64,000 bases of DNA from Phycisphaerae bacterium (GCA_022180725.1 BQMO01000012.1:105734-169733); one strand, 5' to 3'. Counted from the first letter of the stretch, positions 9,876 to 19,617 are shown. Notes: generated by a model not told the origin, from the sequence alone. Program-made: numbers and translations.

Positions 9876-10823
9876 GTCGCGTTCGAACTCGTGGACCATC
9901 ACCACGTGCGGCCCGGCGTCGGGAAGATCAAACTCATCCGACACAACTCGCAGCCCGCCCTTCTCATAGAACGGAACCGCCGATGTGCGCGCATTGCACC
10001 AGAACACCGATTCGCCGTGCCGCCGCGCGTGCTCCAGGCACCATTTCAGCAATCCCATCCCCAACCCGCGCCCCCGGGCCTCGGGGTCCGTCGCCATGCC
10101 ACGCAACTGCGTGCACGGCCCGGTGAACGCGTACGACAACCCGGGGCGCGAACCCGGCGCAGGGAACTCGGCTCTGAACAACGACGCCACCGCGAGCAGC
10201 ACGCCATCGGCATACACGCCGAAGTGCACGGTGGTGTCGTCGGCGTCCCCGGGCCAGGCCATCTCGCGGATGTCCTGGTGCGGACGGAGCACCTGCTGGC
10301 GGAGTTTCCACGTGTGATGCGCCGGGAGGCGCCGCGCCTCGAGCATCGGGGCCGCACTCCCCGCGACCTCGCGCCACCGTGCCCAGTTCCCCTGCATCGT
10401 CCGCCACCAACGCTTCAGCGACAGCGCCTGGAGCATCGCGTGGCGGACCTCGTTCTCCTGCTCGCCGAGTGGTCGCGAAAAATCCAGCCGCGGCACCAGC
10501 AGCCGGAATCGCACGCCCCCCCCGGGCAGGTCTTGTGTGCAGGTCGCGATGGGCGTTTCGTTGCGTGACGCCGCCATGATCCGCAGGGGATGTTCGAATC
10601 CCATCGCGTCGATCGCCACGAACGCGTGCGACAGATCGTGCCAGAGCCGTGCCGCGGGCACGCCCGAAACGCCCCAGGGCGTCGGCGGAAGGTCAAACTC
10701 CGCCTCCTGCCGCCCCACCGTCCGGATCAGCCGGATTTCATGGGCGTACCGCGCCGCCACCGCGCGATACGGCGACCAGAATCGCGCGTCCGCTTCCGGG
10801 AATGGGCTGGGTGCTCGTGCCAT
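9861..10823 (-). CDS. GNAT-family N-acetyltransferase with an extra N-terminal domain
   Basis: The protein has 320 residues. The C-terminal half is a GNAT fold: LRGMATDPEARGRGLGMGLL holds the acetyl-CoA pyrophosphate loop (RGRGLG), and NARTSAVPFYEKGGL is the usual last motif. The first ~160 residues, with KRWWRTMQGNWARWREV, are not recognised and may bind the acceptor. The start chosen is the ATG at 10823, whose A overlaps the TGA of the sigma-54 regulator gene (TGATG), implying coupled translation. A much longer reading frame continues upstream but only runs antiparallel in frame through the regulator gene. Substrate unknown. Confidence 0.85.
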   Translation of the reverse strand: MARAPSPFPEADARFWSPYRAVAARYAHEIRLIRTVGRQEAEFDLPPTPWGVSGVPAARLWHDLSHAFVAIDAMGFEHPLRIMAASRNETPIATCTQDLPGGGVRFRLLVPRLDFSRPLGEQENEVRHAMLQALSLKRWWRTMQGNWARWREVAGSAAPMLEARRLPAHHTWKLRQQVLRPHQDIREMAWPGDADDTTVHFGVYADGVLLAVASLFRAEFPAPGSRPGLSYAFTGPCTQLRGMATDPEARGRGLGMGLLKWCLEHARRHGESVFWCNARTSAVPFYEKGGLRVVSDEFDLPDAGPHVVMVHEFERDNAPA

Positions 10824-12280
10824 CACCGCAACCCGTAGTCCTTCAACTTCCGGTACAGCGTCCGCTCGCCGATGCCCAGCAAGGTCGCCGCTTGCTCGCG
10901 ATTCCCGTTCGTCAATCGCAGCGTCTCGCGGATCGCCCGCTTTTCGATCTGCTCCAGGCTCGTCCCCGCCAGGCTCGCCCCGCCCGCGTCCCCCTCGTCC
11001 GCCCCGTTGGCCCGCACGTCGTCGGGGATGTGCCGCAGGTCGATCATCGGCTTCTGCCCGGGCGCCAGCGCCTCGCTCAGGCACTGGATCACCATGTTCT
11101 GCACGACGTTCATCAACTGTCGCACGTTGCCCGGCCAGGCGTACGCCGTCAGCCGCATCATCGCCGCGTCGCTCACGCTGGGCACCTGCCCGCCCGGGCT
11201 GAGTTGCGCCGCGTAGCGGTCGACCGCGTGCGCCACCAGCGGGGGAATGTCCTCCCGCCGCTCGCGCAGCGGCGGGATCGTCACGTGCGACCCGTTGATG
11301 CGGAAGAACAGGTCCTCGCGGAACGTCCCGCCCTTCACCAACTCGCGCAGGTCGCGGTTCGTCGCCGACACGAACCGCACGTCCACTTTCCGCGGCTCGT
11401 TGCTCCCCAGCCGCACCACTTCCCCGCTCTCCAGCACGCGCAGCAGTTTCGCCTGCATCGTCAGCGGCATGTCCCCGATCTCATCGAGGAACACCGTGCC
11501 CCCGTCGGCATACTCGAACACGCCCGCGCGGTCCTTGTCGGCCCCGGTGTAGGCCCCGCGCACGTGCCCGAAGAGCGCGTCCTCGAGCAGGCTTTCGCTC
11601 TGCCCCGCGCAGTTGAACGGCGCATACCGCCCCGCCGCCCGCTTGCTGTTGCGGTGCACGCTCTGGGCCAGCAGTTCCTTGCCCGTCCCGCTCTCCCCGG
11701 TGATCAGCACGGGGATGTTCGACGCCGCCACCGTGCGGACTGTCCGCAGTACGCGCCGCATCGGCTCGCTCGTGGCGATGATCCCCTCGAACCCGGCCTG
11801 CTCGACCTGGTCGCGCAGCGCGCTGTTCTGATGCCGCAGCAGCACCGTCTCCGCCGCACGGTTCACCAGGTTGCGGAACACCTCCAGGTCCAGCGGCTTC
11901 TGGATGAAATCGTACGCGCCGCTCTTGAACGCCGCCCGGGCCGTGGGCACGTCCCCGTGCGCCGTCACCAGCACCGTCTCCGCCGCGGGCTGGAGCCGTC
12001 GCGCCGCCTCGAGCACGCGCAGCCCCGCGTCGGCGCCGTCCGGCGCCACCACGCCCACACCCGCCAACTCCGTGCCCCCCGACCCTGGCATGCGCAGGTC
12101 CGTCACGATCACGTCGAACGCGCCAAGCCGCAGTTCCTCCGCCGCGTCCTTGACCGTGTGCACCACCGTGCAGACGTGTCCCGGACGCCGCAGCGCCTCG
12201 GCCATCACGTCGGCGTGCTCCACCTCGTCCTCCACGATCAGCACCTGGGCCGCGAGTTGTGCGCGATCAGTCACGGACAT
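10823..12280 (-). CDS. Sigma-54-dependent response regulator, NtrC family
   Basis: This 485-residue activator has three domains. The receiver domain (residues ~12-150) has acidic residues E17/D18, phosphoacceptor D61 in TDLRMPG, Thr in VTAHGD and Lys in IQKPLD. The AAA+ domain (~165-400) has Walker A GESGTGKE and the sigma-54 contact loop GAYTGAD, a conservative variant of GAFTGA. A Fis-type helix-turn-helix (~443-483) ends the protein. The receiver carries an insert of about 17 residues ([18 protein letters not shown]) after the MPG motif where most NtrC proteins have none. No histidine kinase is nearby. It lies between ruvX and a GNAT gene and overlaps the latter by one base. Confidence 0.95.
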   Translation of the reverse strand: MSVTDRAQLAAQVLIVEDEVEHADVMAEALRRPGHVCTVVHTVKDAAEELRLGAFDVIVTDLRMPGSGGTELAGVGVVAPDGADAGLRVLEAARRLQPAAETVLVTAHGDVPTARAAFKSGAYDFIQKPLDLEVFRNLVNRAAETVLLRHQNSALRDQVEQAGFEGIIATSEPMRRVLRTVRTVAASNIPVLITGESGTGKELLAQSVHRNSKRAAGRYAPFNCAGQSESLLEDALFGHVRGAYTGADKDRAGVFEYADGGTVFLDEIGDMPLTMQAKLLRVLESGEVVRLGSNEPRKVDVRFVSATNRDLRELVKGGTFREDLFFRINGSHVTIPPLRERREDIPPLVAHAVDRYAAQLSPGGQVPSVSDAAMMRLTAYAWPGNVRQLMNVVQNMVIQCLSEALAPGQKPMIDLRHIPDDVRANGADEGDAGGASLAGTSLEQIEKRAIRETLRLTNGNREQAATLLGIGERTLYRKLKDYGLR

Positions 12281-12295
12281 GCCGGGTAGTGTAGA

Positions 12296-12763
12296 TCACG
12301 CATCCTCGGCGGCACGATCCGAATCAGGGCCGCTTCGCTCCAGGTAGTCCGCCAGGATCGCCGCCGCCGCCCGCGCGTCTCGCCGCGCCTTCTTCTGCCC
12401 CCGCGTCAGCCCCGACCGCGCCATCGTCCAGTCCGCCTTCGCCGACGACAGCCGCTCATCGTGATACGCGACCGTGTACCCCGTCCGGGACGCGAGCCGC
12501 AGCCCGAAATCCCGTGCCAGCGCCGCCCGCGGGCCTTCACGTCCGTCCATGTTCAGCGGCAATCCCAGCACGAGCCGCACATCCGCCCTTGGCGGCCCCA
12601 GGTGCGCCTGCGCCGCCTTCACCAGCGCCTCCAGCAACGCCGCCCCGTCGCCCGTGGCGCGCGGCACTTCGAGCACGTCCAGCGGCGTCACCACCCGCGT
12701 GACATCATCACCCAAAGCCAACCCGGTTCGCTTGTCGCCCAGATCAATTGCCAGATACCGCAC
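12296..12763 (-). CDS. ruvX: RuvX/YqgF-type Holliday junction resolvase or pre-16S rRNA nuclease
   Basis: The 155-residue protein begins at GTG 12763, giving the standard N-terminus VRYLAIDLGDKRTGLALGDD with the first catalytic Asp. LVLGLPLNMDGREG and AYHDERLSSAKA carry the other conserved acidic and polar residues of the RNase H-like YqgF fold. The family processes the 5' end of 16S rRNA and has also been proposed as a Holliday junction resolvase. It is 42 bp downstream of manC and 15 bp upstream of the NtrC-type gene on the same strand. ruvA lies 2.3 kb upstream on the same strand. Confidence 0.93.
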   Translation of the reverse strand: MRYLAIDLGDKRTGLALGDDVTRVVTPLDVLEVPRATGDGAALLEALVKAAQAHLGPPRADVRLVLGLPLNMDGREGPRAALARDFGLRLASRTGYTVAYHDERLSSAKADWTMARSGLTRGQKKARRDARAAAAILADYLERSGPDSDRAAEDA

Positions 12764-12804
12764 GCGCAAGCGTAGGAAATGTCCTCCGCCGCGACGCTGC
12801 ACTG

Positions 12805-13965
12805 TTACTTCAGCGAATCGTCGAGCACCGCGTGAAGGCTCTTGAGATCCTCGGCCTTGGACCGCGGCATCACCAGCGTCGCGTCGGGCGTGTGCACCAC
12901 GATCAGGTCCTCGCACCCCAGCAGCGCCACGGTGTGCCCCTTCGACGACACCGCCAGGCTGTTCTTGCACCCCACCGCGACCGACGTGCCGTCACCCGCC
13001 ACCCGGTTCCCCGCCTTGTCCGCCGCCACCGTCTGCGCGAACGCCGGCCAGCTCCCCACGTCCAGCCACGTCAGGTCCATCTGCACCGTGCACACGCTGA
13101 ACCGCTCGGCGTCCTTCCCGCCCTTGGCCGCCCCCTGCGCCGCCGGCTCCATCAACGCGTAGTCCACGCTGATCTTCGGCAGCGTCGGGTACACCTCCGC
13201 CAGCACCGCCTTGGCCTTTTTCGTCCCCCACGCCGCCTGGATCTTCATCAACCCCTCGTGACACTCGGGCTTGAACTTCGCCAGCGCCTCCAGCACGGTC
13301 GCCGCCTTCCACACGAACATCCCGCTGTTCCATCCGAAATCACCCGACTCGACGTACACCTGTGCCCGCGCGCGGTCCGGCTTCTCCACGAACCGCGCCA
13401 CGTGCCACGCGTGCTCCTTCGCCCCGTCGATCGCGGCGTGCTTCCCGTGCTTCGCATCGCGGATCGGCGTGCCCCGCTCGACATACCCGAACGCGGTCGC
13501 CGGGTACGTCGGCTTGATCGAGAACGTCACGAACCGCCGCGGATCGTTCTCCACCAGCCGGAAGCCCAGGTCCATCCGGTCGCGGAACACGTCCTCCGGC
13601 TCGATCACGTGGTCCGCCGTCAACACGCAGAAGACCGCCTCGGGGTCCTGCTTGGCCAGCACCGCCGCCGCGAACCCCACCGCGTTCACCGTGTCGCGCC
13701 CCACCGGCTCGCCCAGCACGTGCTCCTCGTCGTACTTCGTGAGTTGCTCGCGCACCGCCCCGCGGTACGCCTCCGCCGTGCACAGGTACCGGTGCTTGCG
13801 CTCGATCAGCCCGTCCAGCCGTCGATCCGCCAGTTCCAGCAGGCTTGCCGGCTGCGCGCGCCCGTCGCGCGTAATGATCCGCAGCAGTTGCTTGGGCTTG
13901 TCCAGCCGGCTCATCGGCCACAGCCGCGTCCCCGCCCCGCCCGCCATGATCATCGCGTATCGCAT
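12805..13965 (-). CDS. manC: Mannose-1-phosphate guanylyltransferase
   Basis: The 386-residue protein makes GDP-mannose from GTP and mannose-1-phosphate in the cytoplasm, for glycans. It starts MRYAMIMAGGAGTRLWPMSR at ATG 13965, with the nucleotide-binding GGAGTRLWP signature and the DKPKQLL lysine. LTADHVIE is the metal-binding region, FVEKPDRA and GDFGWNSGMFVWK are the sugar-phosphate site, and TWLDVGSWPAF follows. It is a single-domain enzyme without the C-terminal isomerase half of bifunctional AlgA/ManC proteins. Its neighbours are otherwise DNA-repair and regulatory genes; the nearest polysaccharide gene is the CapD-like one at 15804. Confidence 0.93.
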   Translation of the reverse strand: MRYAMIMAGGAGTRLWPMSRLDKPKQLLRIITRDGRAQPASLLELADRRLDGLIERKHRYLCTAEAYRGAVREQLTKYDEEHVLGEPVGRDTVNAVGFAAAVLAKQDPEAVFCVLTADHVIEPEDVFRDRMDLGFRLVENDPRRFVTFSIKPTYPATAFGYVERGTPIRDAKHGKHAAIDGAKEHAWHVARFVEKPDRARAQVYVESGDFGWNSGMFVWKAATVLEALAKFKPECHEGLMKIQAAWGTKKAKAVLAEVYPTLPKISVDYALMEPAAQGAAKGGKDAERFSVCTVQMDLTWLDVGSWPAFAQTVAADKAGNRVAGDGTSVAVGCKNSLAVSSKGHTVALLGCEDLIVVHTPDATLVMPRSKAEDLKSLHAVLDDSLK

Positions 13966-14027
13966 GGAGGGGCAGGGTATCGCCCCCGATCCCGCCACGA
14001 CGCCTCGCCCGCCGTCGGATGCGCCCG

Positions 14028-14969
14028 CTAGAACGCCCACCCCACCGTCACGAAATACTCCAGGTCATTCCGATCCGCCTGCCCGGGGTCGCTGGTATAC
14101 CGATCCGCCACCCCGACCTTGAGATTCATCCGTCTCGCGGGGTCAAGCAGCACTTCGTACCCCGCCCGGGCCTCCAGGCGCCAGTGCGGCACGTCGGTCA
14201 GGTTGGGGATCACTTCCACGATCGCGAAAACCTTGGCCCGCTCGTTCAGTGCGTGGGAGGCATCCATCCCGAGCAACCCCTCGGGTTTGGTGCGCTCCCG
14301 AGCGCCGCCGAACTCGTGCGAACCGCCCAACCCCAGTCGCGCCTTCATCGACGTGCGCGCCGTGGTCACCAGCCTGTACGACGGCCCCAGAAACCCCGAC
14401 ACTCGCCACGTCCAGTCCTGTGCGTCGTCGTACTCCGCCCGCCCCAGCGCAAAGAACCCCCACCGCGATTCGCCCGCCTTCCAATCATTGCGGAGCGAGA
14501 ACGCGGCGCGGGTCACGGCCTCCGCCCCCGACGCCGACGCGTGCGACAACGTTGCCGTGGCCGCCGTCTCATGCCGTGCCGTCGCCCGCGTCCCCGTCAC
14601 CCCCACCCGCCCGCTCAGTGCGTCCGAGTTGCCCGAGGAGCCGTTCAGGCCAACGTCCACCGCGCCACGCCATCCCTTCCACCACGGCAGCGGGGCCTCG
14701 GACGATGCGGGTTCCGTTTCAGACCCAGCCGCCGGGGCGCTCGGCGCCGGCGAACCCGACGCACTCGTGTTCGCCTCGCCCGATTCGATCGATACCACTT
14801 GCTCGCGTGACACCGTGAGTACGCCCAGTACAGGATGCTCGAGCGTGACCGTCGCCTCATCCAGCGACGCGACAGCCGCCACCAGCACGTCCCCCGTCCG
14901 TAGCCGCACGATCTCCCCCCGCGCCACACACGCCAGACACAGCGCCGCCATCAAGACTCGACCATGCAT
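14028..14969 (-). CDS. DUF481 (YdiY-like) outer-membrane beta-barrel protein
   Basis: The 313-residue protein starts at ATG 14969 with GGAGG eight bases upstream. A signal peptide (MHGRVLMAALCLACVARG) is followed by a small beta domain (VRLRTGDVLVAAVASLDEAT), a Ser/Ala/Pro-rich linker (~75-100) and a barrel starting WRGAVDVGLNGSSGNSDA, the typical DUF481 opening. Alternating hydrophobic strands continue to the aromatic C-terminus VTVGWAF, which fits Bam-dependent outer-membrane insertion. The function is unknown; the best-known relative, YdiY, is annotated as salt-induced. Confidence 0.85.
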   Translation of the reverse strand: MHGRVLMAALCLACVARGEIVRLRTGDVLVAAVASLDEATVTLEHPVLGVLTVSREQVVSIESGEANTSASGSPAPSAPAAGSETEPASSEAPLPWWKGWRGAVDVGLNGSSGNSDALSGRVGVTGTRATARHETAATATLSHASASGAEAVTRAAFSLRNDWKAGESRWGFFALGRAEYDDAQDWTWRVSGFLGPSYRLVTTARTSMKARLGLGGSHEFGGARERTKPEGLLGMDASHALNERAKVFAIVEVIPNLTDVPHWRLEARAGYEVLLDPARRMNLKVGVADRYTSDPGQADRNDLEYFVTVGWAF

Positions 14970-15043
14970 GCACGAACCCTCCACGCCGCGTGCTGTCGCC
15001 GCGTCGTTTCTACCTGTGTGCGTGTGCTCTCTCGCGGCCAGAC

Positions 15044-15706
15044 CTACCCGGCCCGACCCGCGAACACCATGTCGAGAATAGCCTCGACCGTCACGAGCCG
15101 CCGACCCTCGCGCTGGGCACGACCGCGCGCCCGCGACACCAACAACTCCGCCTCCGCGCGCGGCTCCCCCAGCGCCACCAGCGCTTCCACCGCGTCACTC
15201 GTCATTGGATCGCCCGCCCCATCACCCACAGGCCCGCCCGCCGCTCGCGTCATTTCACGCGCCTCCCCGACAGGCAAGAACGCCTCCACTTTGCCCCCCA
15301 ACTCCAGTATCATCGTCTCTGCGAGTCGCTTCCCGATCTCCGGCAGCCGTGTCAACGCCCGAGTGTCCTTCCCGCGGATCGCCCCCGCCACCTCCGCCGG
15401 CTCCACCGCCAGCGCCCGCAACGCCTTGCGAGGCCCGATCCCCTTCACCGTCGTCAGCAACTCGAAGAACCGACGATCCACCGCGCTCGGAAACCCCAGC
15501 ATCCGCGGCGTGAACGTCGCCCCCTGATTCGGACTTTCCAGATACTCCAGCGTCCACAGCGTGATCACCTGTCCCACACGCCCCGACAACGACGCCCCCC
15601 AATACGCCGGCACCAGCACCTGACGAACCACCTCGCCCCCGGCCTGCGCCACCTCGGCCTCGTGCCCGACGATCTGTTCCAGCCGCCCTGTGATCCGCGT
15701 GATCAT
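15044..15706 (-). CDS. ruvA: Holliday junction DNA helicase subunit RuvA
   Basis: The 220-residue protein has the three RuvA domains: an OB fold starting MITRITGRLEQIVGHEAEVA, the two helix-hairpin-helix motifs LLTTVKGIGPRKALRAL and LTRLPEIGKRLAETMILEL that grip junction arms, and a C-terminal three-helix domain (SDAVEALVALGEPRAEAELL) that contacts RuvB. A Gly/Ala/Pro-rich linker separates domains II and III. It directs RuvB branch migration. Neither ruvB nor ruvC is in the window. It is divergent from the CapD-like gene. Confidence 0.95.
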   Translation of the reverse strand: MITRITGRLEQIVGHEAEVAQAGGEVVRQVLVPAYWGASLSGRVGQVITLWTLEYLESPNQGATFTPRMLGFPSAVDRRFFELLTTVKGIGPRKALRALAVEPAEVAGAIRGKDTRALTRLPEIGKRLAETMILELGGKVEAFLPVGEAREMTRAAGGPVGDGAGDPMTSDAVEALVALGEPRAEAELLVSRARGRAQREGRRLVTVEAILDMVFAGRAG

Positions 15707-15803
15707 GACGTGTCCTCAGGCTTCTTCGGGTGGGGGGTGTTCGGGTCCGCCCGGCTGGGTTCAGTATCGACCCCCGGGGCCGACTGCCGATAACGAAGTT
15801 CCC

Positions 15804-17426
15804 ATGACCGCGCTTTCTGGCTCCCTCGATCACTCCCACGCCACCGACACCCTCTGGCGATCGGCCGTGCTCATCGGTACGCCCGCCACTCTACCCGGCC
15901 TCGCTTCGCACTTGGCGACACTTCCCAGCCCCATTTCACCCATCGGTTGCCTGCTGATCGACACCCAGCCGCCCTACCCCTCGCACGTTGCCGGCCTGCC
16001 CGTGCTCGGCGTCGCCGATGACCTTCCCAGCATCCATGCCAAGCATGGCCTCTCCGCCGCCATCGTCAGCATCCCCGGCGGCGCCGCCGGGAGCGTGCTC
16101 CGCACCCGCGCCCGCCTTCGACATCTCGGGATCCCCGAACGCTTTGTCCCTCCCCTCGACGAACTCCTCGCCCGATCCGCCTCACGCATCGACCCCGCCC
16201 GGCCCACGACCCTCGACCTCGAAGAACTGATCGGACGCACCCCCTACGGCATCGACCGCAAGGCGGTCGCCCGGGTCATCGAGGGCCGACGCGTCCTGGT
16301 CACCGGCGCGGGTGGGTCGATCGGCTCCGAAATCTGCCGCATCGCCGCTACGTTCCGCCCATCGCAACTCATCCTCATGGAACGCAGCGAGAACGCGCTC
16401 TTCGAGATCGACCGTGTGCTCGGGCAACGCTTCCCTGACCTCCCGCGCAAGGCCGTCCTCCACGATGTTGTCGACGCCGAGAGCACGCTCCGGCATTGCG
16501 TCCAGTTCCGCCCGCAGGTTATCTTCCACGCCGCGGCCCACAAGCACGTCCCGCTGATGGAAGACCACCCCGCCCACGCCCTCACCAACAACCTCTTCGG
16601 CACCAAGGCCATCGCTGACGCCGCCCACACCACCGGGTGCGAGCGGTTCGTCATGATCTCCTCCGACAAGGCCGTCAACCCCACCAGCGTCATGGGCGCC
16701 ACCAAACGCCTCGCCGAGATGTACGTCCAGTCGCTCAACCAGGCGGCCAAGCCCGGCCCCGGCCCACGGACGAGTTTCACCATGGTCCGCTTCGGGAACG
16801 TGCTCGGGAGCGCGTGCAGCGTCCTGCCCATCTGGTCGGCCCAACTCGCCGAGGGCGGGCCGATCACCGTCACCGACCCCCGCATGACCCGCTACTTCAT
16901 GACGATCGCCGAGGCCGCCACGCTCGTTATCCAGGCCGCCGCGGTCGACGCCCACGACACCACCCTCGGCCCAAGTCCCGCCGTCCTCGTCCTCGACATG
17001 GGCGAACCCGTCCGCATCCTCGACCTCGCCGCCAGGTTCATCGCCCTGCACGGCTTCGAGCCGCGATGGCCGGGCGCTCCAGCGACCTTCGGCACCCGCC
17101 TCGCCGGGCGCGAGGTTGACATCGTTTTCACCGGCGCCCGTCCGGGTGAAAAACTCCACGAGGAACTCTCGTACGTCGCCGAGGCCCTCCTCCCCACGCC
17201 GTTCCCGGGTATCCACGTCCTCGCCGCCGGCGTCGGCACTCTCCCGGACATCCCCGCGATGATCGCGGACCTCTCCGCCCACCGTGCCGTCCAGAACAGG
17301 GCCACCATCATCGAGGCCATCCACCGTTACGTTCCTGAAATGCAACGGCCACCCAGTGTTCTGAATACCATTCATAGACCGAACAAACTTGACAGTAGTT
17401 CGACAGAGATTTCGTCAAGAACGTGA
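15804..17426 (+). CDS. CapD/WbpM-like nucleoside-diphosphate-sugar epimerase/4,6-dehydratase
   Basis: The protein has 540 residues. An N-terminal Rossmann-like domain (~10-150) is followed by an SDR domain with the NAD motif VTGAGGSIGSE at about 166-176 and the active site SSDKAVNPTSVMGATKR, where Met stands in place of the usual Tyr, as in WbpM/PglF/CapD dehydratases. It should act on UDP-GlcNAc-type sugars for surface glycans. The usual four N-terminal transmembrane helices are absent, so it should be soluble. ATG 15804 is chosen because the upstream in-frame stretch overlaps ruvA antisense. The last ~25 residues are polar and their DNA is more AT-rich. A GTG start for the next frame overlaps its stop. 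Confidence 0.9.
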   Translation: MTALSGSLDHSHATDTLWRSAVLIGTPATLPGLASHLATLPSPISPIGCLLIDTQPPYPSHVAGLPVLGVADDLPSIHAKHGLSAAIVSIPGGAAGSVLRTRARLRHLGIPERFVPPLDELLARSASRIDPARPTTLDLEELIGRTPYGIDRKAVARVIEGRRVLVTGAGGSIGSEICRIAATFRPSQLILMERSENALFEIDRVLGQRFPDLPRKAVLHDVVDAESTLRHCVQFRPQVIFHAAAHKHVPLMEDHPAHALTNNLFGTKAIADAAHTTGCERFVMISSDKAVNPTSVMGATKRLAEMYVQSLNQAAKPGPGPRTSFTMVRFGNVLGSACSVLPIWSAQLAEGGPITVTDPRMTRYFMTIAEAATLVIQAAAVDAHDTTLGPSPAVLVLDMGEPVRILDLAARFIALHGFEPRWPGAPATFGTRLAGREVDIVFTGARPGEKLHEELSYVAEALLPTPFPGIHVLAAGVGTLPDIPAMIADLSAHRAVQNRATIIEAIHRYVPEMQRPPSVLNTIHRPNKLDSSSTEISSRT

Positions 17427-17506
17427 GTAACCTTCCGCCAACGGGCGGGCCGTCGTCGCGTCGTGGGCCTGTCCTGCCGCGGAGTCGTTCAACCGGGGGC
17501 TTCACC

Positions 17507-17821
17507 ATGAACGAATCAGCCAAGGACGCCAATCAAGCCGTGGTCGCACGGGAACAAGCCCGAGCGTTGCTCGGCGTCTTGCTCAACGCGCAGCGCGACG
17601 CCGAACGATCCGCGGGCCGATCCGACCTCTTCAAGCGTGTCACGGGCACGTCCAGCCTCGAAAAGTCCATCGCTGCAACCCGAAAACTCATCGAGTCCTA
17701 CGACCGCCTGATCGGCGACACCCAGCCCCACGAAAACCACGAAACCGCCACGGACGGACAAGCGATCGAATCCGTCCGCACGCTCAACCTGACCGCGACC
17801 TACGCGGCCCGATCCGCGTGA
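17507..17821 (+). CDS. Small helical protein of unknown function upstream of dut
   Basis: This 104-residue protein has no family I recognise. It is predicted to be mostly helical and soluble, with [20 protein letters not shown] and [20 protein letters not shown] as amphipathic stretches. ATG 17507 is chosen; a GTG at 17423 overlapping the capD stop would add 28 low-complexity residues. Its stop overlaps the dut GTG start (GTGA at 17818-17821), so it is probably translated together with dUTPase. Confidence 0.7.
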   Translation: MNESAKDANQAVVAREQARALLGVLLNAQRDAERSAGRSDLFKRVTGTSSLEKSIAATRKLIESYDRLIGDTQPHENHETATDGQAIESVRTLNLTATYAARSA

Positions 17822-18267
17822 ACCCCACCGCCGTTCAGTTCCGCAAGTTGGATCCGAAGGCTTCCCTGCCGTCGTACCAAACCCCGGGTTCCGCCGGGAT
17901 GGACCTCGCCGCGTTCCTGCCCGCGGGCGACGCCGTGCTTTCGCCGGGGAGCATCGCCATCATCCCGACCGGTCTTTCCGTCGCCATCCCCGCCGGGTTC
18001 GAGGGGCAGGTCCGACCACGTTCCGGGCTGTCGACCAAGCACGGCGTAACCGTCCCCAACGCCCCGGGCACCATCGACAGCGATTACCGCGGCGAACTCC
18101 GCATCGCGCTCATCAACCTCGGGCGCGAACCCTTCACCATCACCCACGGCCTGCGCGTCGCCCAACTCGTCATCGCCCCCGTCGTACGCGCCGAAATCAT
18201 CGAGGCCGCCGAACTCGACGACACCCAGCGAGGGCAGGGCGGTTTCGGCTCCACCGGCACGCGCTAG
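17818..18267 (+). CDS. dut: Deoxyuridine 5'-triphosphate nucleotidohydrolase (dUTPase)
   Basis: The 149-residue trimeric enzyme hydrolyses dUTP to dUMP and PPi, limiting uracil in DNA and feeding dTMP synthesis. The five motifs are in order: [25 protein letters not shown] (catalytic Asp), RVAQLVI and the P-loop-like tail [10 protein letters not shown]. The GTG start overlaps the preceding stop. The 3' end shares a CTAG stop palindrome (18264-18267) with the convergent acyltransferase gene. Confidence 0.97.
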   Translation: MNPTAVQFRKLDPKASLPSYQTPGSAGMDLAAFLPAGDAVLSPGSIAIIPTGLSVAIPAGFEGQVRPRSGLSTKHGVTVPNAPGTIDSDYRGELRIALINLGREPFTITHGLRVAQLVIAPVVRAEIIEAAELDDTQRGQGGFGSTGTR

Positions 18268-18965
18268 CCGCCCGGCCCGCCCCCCGACCACCCCGACACA
18301 TCTCGGAACCACGCGACAAGGTCCGCCGTGATCGCCTGCGGTGTTTGGCCTGGTTCGAACCGCATGAGCGGCCCAATGGTCAGCCGGCTAGTACTCCGCC
18401 GCACAAGGCTTCGCCACGCGGGGTCCACCTGCGGCGTGCCCGTGATCCAGATCGGCATCACCGGCGCACCGCTCCTGGCGATCAGCAGCCCCACACCGCT
18501 ATGAAACGGAAGCAATCGCCCGGGAGGGCGTTCCAGTCGCCCTTCCGGGAACACGCCCACCACGCCGCCCTCGTTCAGCACGCGCAGCGCTTCGCGGGCA
18601 CTGGTGACGTCGCGTCCCTTGCGGTTCACGGGGATGACCCGCGTCCACGCCCAGATCGCGCGGAACCGCGGGGACATCATGTCACGCCCCATCATCCATC
18701 GCACCTCGAACGGAACCGCCGACGACACCAGCAGCGGATCGACCCCCGCCGTGTGATTGCACACCACGATCAGCGGGCCCGGGATGCGTTCGGCGGGGAC
18801 GTGGGCGCGGCCAACGATCCGCACGCGGTGAACGAGCGCGGCGTAGGCACGCACCGCGTGATACACCACGCCGGTCAACACGTCCCCGCGCGGATTCCTC
18901 ATCACGACGCGGCTCACCCACGCGAACAGCACCCATCCCACAACCATCATGCCCAGGGCGACCAC
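18264..18965 (-). CDS. plsC: 1-acyl-sn-glycerol-3-phosphate acyltransferase (PlsC family)
   Basis: The protein of about 233 residues has an N-terminal membrane helix ([15 protein letters not shown]) and the acyltransferase signatures NHTAGVD (HX4D catalytic pair), NRKGRD (motif II) and [12 protein letters not shown] (motif III). It should acylate lysophosphatidic acid at the membrane in phospholipid synthesis, though several PlsC paralogues use other lysolipids. GTG 18965 is chosen, just after the upstream lipoprotein stop at 18970; ATG 18950 is an alternative. Confidence 0.88.
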   Translation of the reverse strand: MVALGMMVVGWVLFAWVSRVVMRNPRGDVLTGVVYHAVRAYAALVHRVRIVGRAHVPAERIPGPLIVVCNHTAGVDPLLVSSAVPFEVRWMMGRDMMSPRFRAIWAWTRVIPVNRKGRDVTSAREALRVLNEGGVVGVFPEGRLERPPGRLLPFHSGVGLLIARSGAPVMPIWITGTPQVDPAWRSLVRRSTSRLTIGPLMRFEPGQTPQAITADLVAWFRDVSGWSGGGPGG

Positions 18966-18969
18966 GCCC

Positions 18970-19386
18970 TCACAGCCCCAGGCGCTGCAGCGTGCCGTCG
19001 AGCACCGAGCGGGCCAGTTCCTCATCGCCTACCGGCCAGACCGTGAGCGTCACCCGCGTGGCCCGTGCCTCGACATGCGATTGGATCACGATCTTCGGCA
19101 GGTCGTTGGTCCTCGGCGGACGAACCACCAGTTTCCCTGCTTCCTCGGTCACTTCAACCGACTCGACGCTGTACCCACGCGTCCGCACCGTCTGCTCCGC
19201 CGCCGTGATGACCGCCGGCACGCGGGCCGACTCCGGCAGCGTTGCCCGGAGCGTGGGCAAGCGGTACGCCGCGGTGATGCGGGTTGAGCCGTGCTGCTGG
19301 GCCGTCGGATGGCACGCGCCAAGACACGCGGCCAACCCGCCCATGACCCCGATCAAAGTTCGTACGGAACGGCGCGATTGATTCAT
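18970..19386 (-). CDS. Putative lipoprotein of unknown function
   Basis: The 138-residue protein starts at ATG 19386 with a lipoprotein signal peptide (RSVRTLIGVMGGLAACLGAC; lipobox LGAC with Cys at about residue 25). The mature part alternates beta-like stretches (VESVEVTEEAGKLVVRPP, THE-like charged turns, then TRVTLTVWPVGDEELA) and may form a small alpha/beta fold. It resembles short lipoproteins that bind or scaffold in the periplasm, but I recognise no family. It lies directly upstream of plsC, with 4 bp between them, so they are one operon. Confidence 0.7.
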   Translation of the reverse strand: MNQSRRSVRTLIGVMGGLAACLGACHPTAQQHGSTRITAAYRLPTLRATLPESARVPAVITAAEQTVRTRGYSVESVEVTEEAGKLVVRPPRTNDLPKIVIQSHVEARATRVTLTVWPVGDEELARSVLDGTLQRLGL

Positions 19387-19617
19387 GGATGTGAGTTCCC
19401 AGGTTGGAGCGAACATCGGCCAAGCGCGGGCCCGCACGGGAAAGACCGCGCCGACTTGATCGGATCGGGCAACGCGGCTTTACTTCACCCCCCTGCCACC
19501 GTGGTTGTTCGTGGGAGGGTCGGTATCCCGGGCAAGGCGGCCAGGCTCGAACTTCCCAACGCACGGCGCGAGCCGGCTCGGGCGGGCTGTCGGCACCGGA
19601 CACCGCGAGAGGTTCAC

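Noticed and set aside
17423..17506. GTG start overlapping the capD stop for the small protein
   Set aside because: The extra 28 residues are low-complexity and the internal ATG at 17507 is a simpler start; this is not certain.
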